From an uncultured Ruminococcus sp. (GTDB lineage Bacteria > Bacillota > Clostridia > Oscillospirales > CAG-272): a stretch of DNA of 6,657 nucleotides. This document shows positions 1-4,819 of the stretch, piece by piece. Positions within the stretch are counted from its first letter, which is position 1; the number at the start of each line of letters is the position of its first letter. Where the stretch lies: contig CACYEW010000366.1 in assembly GCA_902773455.1 (NCBI GenBank), positions 1 to 6,657 on the forward strand. Reading direction: 5' to 3'. The translations under genes and the position numbers were made by a program. The notes beneath the pieces are model-generated. The model was not told the DNA's origin. It ran no database searches and worked only from the letters and a program-made list of their open reading frames with translations.

Positions 1-91
1 AAAGAACGGCGGAGTTTTGACCGGGGAGTTCATAAACGAAGACGGTGAGATCGAGCAGAAGTATATAATCGACTTACGGTCTGACGTATAA
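1..91 (+). CDS. 3' end of an unrecognised gene (partial)
   Basis: An open frame enters from the left edge, with its first full codon at base 2, and ends at TAA 89-91. It gives 29 residues that end in ...YIIDLRSDV. The tail is polar and mixed-charge, with alternating hydrophobic residues compatible with a terminal beta-strand domain. It has no membrane segment and no motif I recognise. The codon style (GAC, GGT, ATA, CGG) matches the downstream genes, and the strand is the same, so it may belong to the same glycan-related operon. That link is inference. Too little is visible to name a product. Confidence 0.6.
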   Translation, partial: KNGGVLTGEFINEDGEIEQKYIIDLRSDV

Positions 92-103
92 GAGTTCCGC
101 TCG

Positions 104-155
104 TCAGCGTCGTCTTGAACGTGCTTACGGCATACGCTGATTTGTCACGAAGACG
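104..155 (+). repeat. Two crossing inverted repeats in the leader
   Basis: TCAGCGT (104-110) is the exact reverse complement of ACGCTGA (134-140). CGTCTT (111-116) is the exact reverse complement of AAGACG (150-155). The second left arm sits in the loop of the first pair and its partner lies outside it, so the two helices would cross, as in a pseudoknot. The loops are long, the arms short, and no T-run follows, so this is not a standard terminator. The structure may be chance. It is listed because it fills the only leader in front of the large hydrolase gene. Confidence 0.22.
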
Positions 156-182
156 GTTTTACGGAAAATCAAATAAAAAATG

Positions 183-190
183 AAGAGGTG
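183..190 (+). promoter_or_regulatory. Ribosome binding site deciding the ATG-194 start
   Basis: GAGGTG at 185-190 matches the anti-Shine-Dalgarno consensus, with the GAGG core five bases before ATG 194. The in-frame GTG at 188-190 is part of this site and has no site of its own upstream. ATG 194 is therefore the better start for the hydrolase gene. Confidence 0.7.
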
Positions 191-193
191 CTT

Positions 194-2203
194 ATGAAAT
201 ACGGAGACGTTGATCTGATCATTAACGAAAAAAACACGGTCTCTTTGTCATACGAAGGCGAAGAAGCGCTTTGCGGACCCTCGCCGGTATTCAGAATGAG
301 ACTGACAGACAGAGAGGGAAAAAGCACCGAACTGTCTGCTGAAGACGCTAAAAAGATAATAAAGAAAGATAACGATTTGATTTTCGGCGATTTTCCCGTA
401 CCCGTGACGGTAACGGTCAATATAGTCGCCGGTAACGGCGGGATACAGGTCAGGGCGAAAGTGGATAACGGTTCCGATTCTGCGGTCGAATGGATCGTTT
501 TGCTTCCGCTCCGCATAAAACCGCTTTGCAGAGACGGCGGAAGACCCGGCACTTATCTGCTGCTTCCGTATAACGAGGGGGCTCTCGTTGATTCAGCAGA
601 CAAATTACCGCCGTTTTTGCCGGAATATCCGTCGCTCGGAAATTATATGATGTTCCCGAATATGATGTTTTCTCAGTTCGCGTCGTATTTATATGAGACC
701 GGAAAAGGGAAAAGATTTCTGAACGTGTCGGCGTTCGACAGATCGCGCGGTCCCAAAGAAATACGGGTGCGCGACGGCGAGCTCTTCATCAAGCTTTATT
801 GCGGCGGCGATTACGGTAAGAACGTAAACGTCGATTATCCGGTTGTATTCACGTTCGGAAAAGGCGGATGGAGCGAATCTGCCGAACCTTATAAAGAATG
901 GTTTGAAGAAAATCCGCCGAAGGATTTAAGAAAAACGGCGTCGGATAAGTCCCTGCCGGACTGGTACGGCGACGACGTGCTCGTCGTATCTTATCCGGTC
1001 AGAGGCACGCACGATATGGACGATCCGAAGCCGAACGCATTGTATCCGTATACGAACGCTTTGCCGATCATAGACAGAATAATTGAAAAGACCAAAATGC
1101 GTGTACTTGTTCTTCTTATGCACTGGGAAGGAACGGCTCCGTGGGCGCCGCCATACGTATGGCCGCCGTACGGAGGAGAAGACCGCCTTGCGGAATTCCG
1201 CGACGAGCTGCATAAAAGAAACTGTATGCTCGGCGTATACTGCTCGGGCTTCGGCTATACCGAAAGATCGAACCTCGTAAAAGAGTACGATAACACGGAA
1301 AGAATAAAACGTGAAAATCTGCTTGACGCGATGTGCGCCGGTCCCGACGGTAAAGTTCTGCACAGCCGCATTTGCCCCGGGCAGAGATCCGGCTACGATA
1401 TATGTCCGGAAACGGAAAAAGGCAGAGAGATACTCAAAGAAGCGTATTATCCGCTTTTGCGGTTCGGTATAGACTACGCGCAGATCCTCGATCAGAATCA
1501 CGGCGGAGCGCAGTATTTGTGTTATTCAGACAAACACGGTCATGCTCCGATGCCCGGAGCCCACGCCACGGAGAATATGGCGAAGATGCTCTCCGAGTGG
1601 AGCTTGGAGGCGGGCGGAATGCTTCTCGGCTGTGAATCCTCAGCTTCTGAACCGTTTATGGGTTATTTGCGTTTCAGCGACTGCAGGTATGAATTGAACT
1701 ACCATACGGGAAGACCCGTACCGCTTTACGCTTATATGTATCACGAATATCTGCGGAATTTTATGGGTAATCAGGTATCGTGTCCGCTTCCTCCGACTAC
1801 GGATTCGCTCATATATCGCACGGCATACTCTTTTGCGTGCGGCGACGTCCCGTCGATCATACTGACCCCGGAAGGCGACATCAGCCCCGCATGGGGTACG
1901 CGCGACTTTACGGTGACGCCCGATAAAGAAGAAGTCCTTTCGTTTATCTCCGCGCTTGCAAGAGCGAGAAACGACGGCGTCGGCGTTTTCCTTGATTACG
2001 GCAAGATGATCGCAAATCCCGATATCGCATGTAAAAACGCTTCTTTCGGCGACGAACTGCCGGAAGTGATAGTCGCTTCCTGGTTATATGAAAACAAGCG
2101 TCTTCTGCTGATGATAAACCCGTTCGGATACGATACCGAAATATCAGTCGACGGTAAAAAGATCCGGCTCGCCCGAAGAGAGATCAAATACGTATTCTCC
2201 TGA
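194..2203 (+). CDS. Putative cytoplasmic glycoside hydrolase, DUF6259-like TIM-barrel protein
   Basis: This is a 669-residue protein that likely cleaves a glycosidic bond; the substrate is unknown. Residues about 1-245 look like a beta-sandwich, about 250-600 like a TIM barrel, and 600-669 like a small beta domain. The barrel carries features I associate with the DUF6259 group. These are an aromatic/proline block with W311, E312, W317, W323 and G327-G328 (strand-end loop), paired Cys-Pro motifs at C394 and C404, LDQNHGG with D433 and H436, HGHAP at 448-452, and GCESSASEP with E481 and E486. D433 and E481/E486 are the best candidates for nucleophile and acid/base, by analogy with clan-D-like retaining enzymes; this is inference. 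There is no signal peptide, so it should act on imported oligosaccharides. ATG 194 is preferred over GTG 188, which lies inside the ribosome binding site. The frame is intact to TGA 2201-2203. The glycosidase-like fold is fairly certain, the activity is not. Confidence 0.75.
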   Translation: MKYGDVDLIINEKNTVSLSYEGEEALCGPSPVFRMRLTDREGKSTELSAEDAKKIIKKDNDLIFGDFPVPVTVTVNIVAGNGGIQVRAKVDNGSDSAVEWIVLLPLRIKPLCRDGGRPGTYLLLPYNEGALVDSADKLPPFLPEYPSLGNYMMFPNMMFSQFASYLYETGKGKRFLNVSAFDRSRGPKEIRVRDGELFIKLYCGGDYGKNVNVDYPVVFTFGKGGWSESAEPYKEWFEENPPKDLRKTASDKSLPDWYGDDVLVVSYPVRGTHDMDDPKPNALYPYTNALPIIDRIIEKTKMRVLVLLMHWEGTAPWAPPYVWPPYGGEDRLAEFRDELHKRNCMLGVYCSGFGYTERSNLVKEYDNTERIKRENLLDAMCAGPDGKVLHSRICPGQRSGYDICPETEKGREILKEAYYPLLRFGIDYAQILDQNHGGAQYLCYSDKHGHAPMPGAHATENMAKMLSEWSLEAGGMLLGCESSASEPFMGYLRFSDCRYELNYHTGRPVPLYAYMYHEYLRNFMGNQVSCPLPPTTDSLIYRTAYSFACGDVPSIILTPEGDISPAWGTRDFTVTPDKEEVLSFISALARARNDGVGVFLDYGKMIANPDIACKNASFGDELPEVIVASWLYENKRLLLMINPFGYDTEISVDGKKIRLARREIKYVFS

Positions 2204-2267
2204 TTTACTCAAAAGATCAAGCAAAACAGAATGCAAAAACAGAGCAGATCATAATAAAAAACATATT

Positions 2268-2274
2268 GGAGGAG
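2268..2274 (+). promoter_or_regulatory. Strong ribosome binding site of the zinc-ribbon gene
   Basis: GGAGGAG lies seven bases before ATG 2282, at the end of a 78-base A-rich spacer. It is the strongest Shine-Dalgarno site in the window and fronts the first gene of a coupled block. That suggests the small protein is translated well and drives its downstream neighbours by coupling. Confidence 0.75.
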
Positions 2275-2281
2275 CAAAAAA

Positions 2282-2578
2282 ATGACGGATAAAAAATACC
2301 CCCAAAACAAAAGCGACGATGAAGAAAAGACAGAGACCGAACGTGAAGCAGAAACAAAACTCCCCCGCGGTTTTGTTCCGTATGATCCGAATACCGCCGC
2401 GTCTATGATGTGCGTTTACGCCGGTCCTGAATTCTGGAACGGAAACGGCAAACCCGCCGGCGCGTTCATAATTCAGCCGGTAACGAACAAGTGGTGCAGT
2501 AAGTGCGGTTTTCCGTATAAGGACGATGACAATTTCTGCTCCGAATGCGGCGCTAAGCTCGAGAAAAAGGCAGAATAA
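2282..2578 (+). CDS. Small zinc-ribbon protein of unknown function
   Basis: This 98-residue soluble protein has three parts. Residues 1-30 are highly charged (many Glu, Lys, Asp) and probably disordered. Residues 31-66 form a hydrophobic/aromatic block that includes VPYDPN, MMCVYAGPEFW (C44) and AFIIQP. Residues 71-92 form a C-terminal zinc ribbon, with C72-x2-C75, ten residues, then C86-x2-C89, in the ...WCSKCG / NFCSECGAKL style typical of zinc-ribbon domains. Such ribbons usually bind one Zn ion and mediate contacts with protein or nucleic acid. I do not recognise the middle block. There is no signal peptide or membrane segment. It has the best ribosome binding site in the window, and its stop overlaps the next start (TAATG), so it is translationally coupled to the methyltransferase. 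It could be an adaptor or scaffold, or less likely a substrate, for the enzymes that follow. The zinc ribbon is confident, the role unknown. Confidence 0.8.
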   Translation: MTDKKYPQNKSDDEEKTETEREAETKLPRGFVPYDPNTAASMMCVYAGPEFWNGNGKPAGAFIIQPVTNKWCSKCGFPYKDDDNFCSECGAKLEKKAE

Positions 2579-3327
2579 TGGATTATCAGGAAATAAACTC
2601 GAAGACAATCGACCGCTGGGTGGATGAAGGATGGGAATGGGGTATACCGATCGATCACGAAACTTACCTCAAAGCTCTGTCGGGCGAATGGAGCGTGCTT
2701 CTTACACCGACGAAATCAGTTCCGCATAAATGGTTCGGCGATCTTCGCGGCAAAAAGATACTCGGTCTTGCAAGCGGCGGCGGTCAGCAGATGCCGGTTT
2801 TCGCCGCGCTCGGCGCCGAATGCACCGTACTCGACTATTCCGAAAGGCAGCTCTTGTCAGAGCGTGAGGTTGCCGCCCGCGAAGGATATGATATACGGAT
2901 AGTAAAGGCAGATATGACAAAACCTCTTCCTTTTGAAGACGGTGAATTCGATATCATATTCCACCCCGTTTCAAACTGTTATATCAAAGACGTCAGACCG
3001 GTGTGGAAAGAATGCTTTCGAGTGCTCAAAAAAGGCGGCGTGCTTTTATCGGGTATAGACAATAACATAAACTATCTCGTTGACGAAGATGAAGAGCGGA
3101 TTATTAACAGCTTGCCTTTCGATCCGCTTTCCGATCCCGAGCAGATGAAACAGCTTGTCGACGCTGACTGCGGAGTGCAGTTTTCACATTCTATTGAAGA
3201 GCAGATCGGCGGTCAGCTTGAAGCCGGATTTATGCTCACCGGCATTTACGAAGATACTAACGGGGAGGGAAGACTTCACGATCTTAATATAGCGACGTTT
3301 TACGCTACGAGATCGGTAAAGCCGTAA
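2578..3327 (+). CDS. Class I SAM-dependent methyltransferase
   Basis: This 249-residue cytosolic enzyme is expected to transfer the methyl group of S-adenosylmethionine to an unknown acceptor. The Rossmann core is complete. Motif I is ILGLASGGGQQ at 61-71. The acidic residue at the end of strand 2 is D86 (VLDYS). KADM with D112 contacts the adenine side. FDIIFHPVSN at 124-133 is the motif IV region, and the FRVLKKGGVLLSG helix-strand spans 147-159. The N-terminal W.DEGWEWGIPI block and the later SHSIEEQIGGQLEAGF (204-218) are, from memory, hallmarks of a conserved Methyltransf_11-type family whose substrate is not established. The length is normal. ATG 2578 overlaps the previous stop by one base (TAATG), with a weak AAGG seven bases upstream that lies inside the zinc-ribbon gene, so coupling is likely. 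The S66 peptidase follows after three bases. The fold is near certain, the acceptor unknown. Confidence 0.92.
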   Translation: MDYQEINSKTIDRWVDEGWEWGIPIDHETYLKALSGEWSVLLTPTKSVPHKWFGDLRGKKILGLASGGGQQMPVFAALGAECTVLDYSERQLLSEREVAAREGYDIRIVKADMTKPLPFEDGEFDIIFHPVSNCYIKDVRPVWKECFRVLKKGGVLLSGIDNNINYLVDEDEERIINSLPFDPLSDPEQMKQLVDADCGVQFSHSIEEQIGGQLEAGFMLTGIYEDTNGEGRLHDLNIATFYATRSVKP

Positions 3328-3330
3328 AAA

Positions 3331-4362
3331 ATGAACAAGGTAAAAAGAGTTAAAATCGTTTCGCTTTCAAGCGGATCGATCGGTGAAAGCTATGCGAAAT
3401 TTGAAGTCGATATCGGATTAAAGCGCCTGGAAGAATTCGGGCTTGATATAACTTTTGCAAAAAACGCAAGAGCAGGCAAAAAATATCTCAATGAACATCC
3501 CGAAAAACGTGCTGACGATCTTATCGAAGCGTTTTCCGACAAAGAAACGGATATGATACTGTGCGCAATAGGCGGCGACGATACGTACCGGCTTACGCCT
3601 TATTTGCTTGATAACGACCGTCTGAAAAACGTTCTTTGCGATAAGATATTTCTCGGTTTTTCGGATACGACGATAAACCATTTTCTGCTTCACAAGCTCG
3701 GTCTGAATACTTTTTACGGGCAGTCATTTCTTGCGGATCTTTGCGAATTGGAGCCTGAAATGCTCCCTTATTCCGAGAAATATTTCAAGGAACTGATACA
3801 TACGGGTACGATCGGAATGATAACACCGTCGGATTTGTGGTATGAGGAGCGCGAATCGTTTCTGCCGGAGGACGTGGGAACAAAAAGAAAAGCGCATAAA
3901 AACGGAGGATTTGAACTATTGAACGGTTCGCCTGTATTTTCGGGGAAAATACTCGGCGGCTGTATCGAATCGATGCTCGATATGTTCGATCCCGGCAGAT
4001 ATACAGATATGCCGGCTGTATGCGAAAGATACGGTCTGTTTCCCGACGTTGACGGTTGGAGAGGTAAGATACTGCTGCTTGAATCGAGCGAAGAAACGCC
4101 CCACCCTCAAGTATACGAAAGAGCTGTATCGATACTGAAAAGCAAAGGCGTTTTCAGCGTCATAAGCGGAATAATAATGGGCAAACCAATGAACGATATG
4201 TACCACGAAGAATATAAAACCATAATCAAAAACGCAGTAAAAGGCACAGACGTTTCAGTACTTGCAAACGTCAGTATCGGTCACGCCGCTCCGAGATGCA
4301 TCATACCTTTCGGAGTTGACGCAAAGATCGACGCCGACAAACAGATCATAACGTTCGGGTGA
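3331..4362 (+). CDS. S66 family serine peptidase (LD-carboxypeptidase / MccF-like)
   Basis: This 343-residue enzyme belongs to peptidase family S66, which includes the muropeptide LD-carboxypeptidases (LdcA) and the microcin C7 immunity peptidase MccF. The Ser-Glu-His triad is visible. The nucleophile is S111 in FLGFSDTT, the Glu is E251 in LLLESSEETP, and the His is H318 in SIGHAAPR. The early GGDDTYRL (81-88) is also typical. There is no signal peptide, so it acts in the cytosol, on recycled cell-wall peptides or on an amide-linked toxic compound. GFSDTT and the LESSEE stretch lean toward the MccF-like branch in my judgement, but the motifs do not settle it. The start follows the methyltransferase stop after AAA, with only a weak GGTAA about eleven bases upstream, so it probably depends on coupled translation. 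The length is normal and the frame intact. Confidence 0.9.
   Translation: MNKVKRVKIVSLSSGSIGESYAKFEVDIGLKRLEEFGLDITFAKNARAGKKYLNEHPEKRADDLIEAFSDKETDMILCAIGGDDTYRLTPYLLDNDRLKNVLCDKIFLGFSDTTINHFLLHKLGLNTFYGQSFLADLCELEPEMLPYSEKYFKELIHTGTIGMITPSDLWYEERESFLPEDVGTKRKAHKNGGFELLNGSPVFSGKILGGCIESMLDMFDPGRYTDMPAVCERYGLFPDVDGWRGKILLLESSEETPHPQVYERAVSILKSKGVFSVISGIIMGKPMNDMYHEEYKTIIKNAVKGTDVSVLANVSIGHAAPRCIIPFGVDAKIDADKQIITFG
4357..4362 (+). promoter_or_regulatory. Ribosome binding site overlapping a stop codon
   Basis: GGGTGA ends in the TGA stop of the peptidase gene, and its GGTGA matches the 3' part of the Shine-Dalgarno consensus. It lies four bases before ATG 4367, so a terminating ribosome sits directly on the next start site. 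The spacing is short, so this is a modest call. Confidence 0.4.
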
Positions 4363-4366
4363 AAAA

Positions 4367-4819
4367 ATGAAAAGAAGTGAACTTGCAGGCGAATATTTTA
4401 CGGAGGGCTATAACTGCTCGCAGGCAGTCGCGCTCGCTTTTGCAGATCTGTGCGATATCGATAAAGATCAGTTTTTGAAGATCGCGTCGTCTTTCGGCGG
4501 AGGCATGGGAAGACTGCGAGAGGTTTGCGGAGCGGTAAGCGGTATGTTCATCGTTACGGGACTTTTGTACGGGTACGACACTCCCGAGCGCGGCGAGGTG
4601 AAAGCCGGTCACTATAAAAGAATACAGGAGCTTGCAAAACGGTTTGAAGAAAAATACGGTTCGATCGTATGCCGCGATCTGCTCGGGCTCGACGTGAAGC
4701 ACGACGATCCGACGCCTTCGCCGAGAAATGCAGATTTTTACAAAAAACGTCCGTGCAAAGAGATCATCGAATACGCGGCGTTGATACTTGAAGAGTATAT
4801 TGAAAATGAAAAAAGATAA
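4367..4819 (+). CDS. C_GCAxxG_C_C family putative redox protein
   Basis: This 150-residue cytosolic protein matches the family defined by four invariant cysteines and a CGAxxG motif. C17 lies in GYNCSQAV. C54 opens CGAVSG (54-59), after the glycine-rich FGGGMGRLREV. C102 lies in GSIVCRDLLG, and C130 in RPCKEIIEYAA near the C-terminus. A fifth cysteine, C29, is probably not part of the signature. The family is described as putatively redox-active and often sits near transporter genes; its partner and reaction are not known. The length is typical. It starts four bases after the peptidase stop, and its last 14 bases overlap the start of the GH127 gene, so it is coupled on both sides. This ties the four-gene block to the downstream hydrolase in one transcript. 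Family membership is confident, the role open. Confidence 0.93.
   Translation: MKRSELAGEYFTEGYNCSQAVALAFADLCDIDKDQFLKIASSFGGGMGRLREVCGAVSGMFIVTGLLYGYDTPERGEVKAGHYKRIQELAKRFEEKYGSIVCRDLLGLDVKHDDPTPSPRNADFYKKRPCKEIIEYAALILEEYIENEKR

Noticed and set aside
74..164. Three copies of TTACGG (74-79, 125-130, 159-164)
   Set aside because: The spacing is irregular, the first copy lies in coding sequence, and similar hexamers are common in this genome's style. No sign of an operator array.
142..175. Possible promoter: TTGTCA at 142-147 as a -35 box
   Set aside because: The -35 is fair, but at 17 bases spacing the -10 would be AAAATC, a poor match. Not supported.
188..190. GTG as start of the large hydrolase
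   Set aside because: This GTG is part of the Shine-Dalgarno sequence used by ATG 194 and has no binding site of its own.
926..1501. 191-codon open frame on the minus strand
   Set aside because: It lies wholly inside the large hydrolase gene and its translation is rich in Arg, Val and Phe with no domain. It is a shadow of the real coding frame.
1083..1635. Two short + strand open frames (1083-1280, 1372-1635) inside the hydrolase gene
   Set aside because: They are out of frame with a well-supported gene and give Arg/Ser-rich, domain-free peptides.
2250..2255. CATAAT in the A-rich spacer as a -10 box
   Set aside because: It matches the -10 consensus at five of six bases, but no -35-like hexamer sits 16-18 bases upstream and the spacer is generally A-rich. 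An internal promoter cannot be claimed.
2204..2281. Terminator between the large hydrolase and the zinc-ribbon gene
   Set aside because: No GC-rich stem followed by a T-run is present in the 78 bases, so transcription may simply continue.
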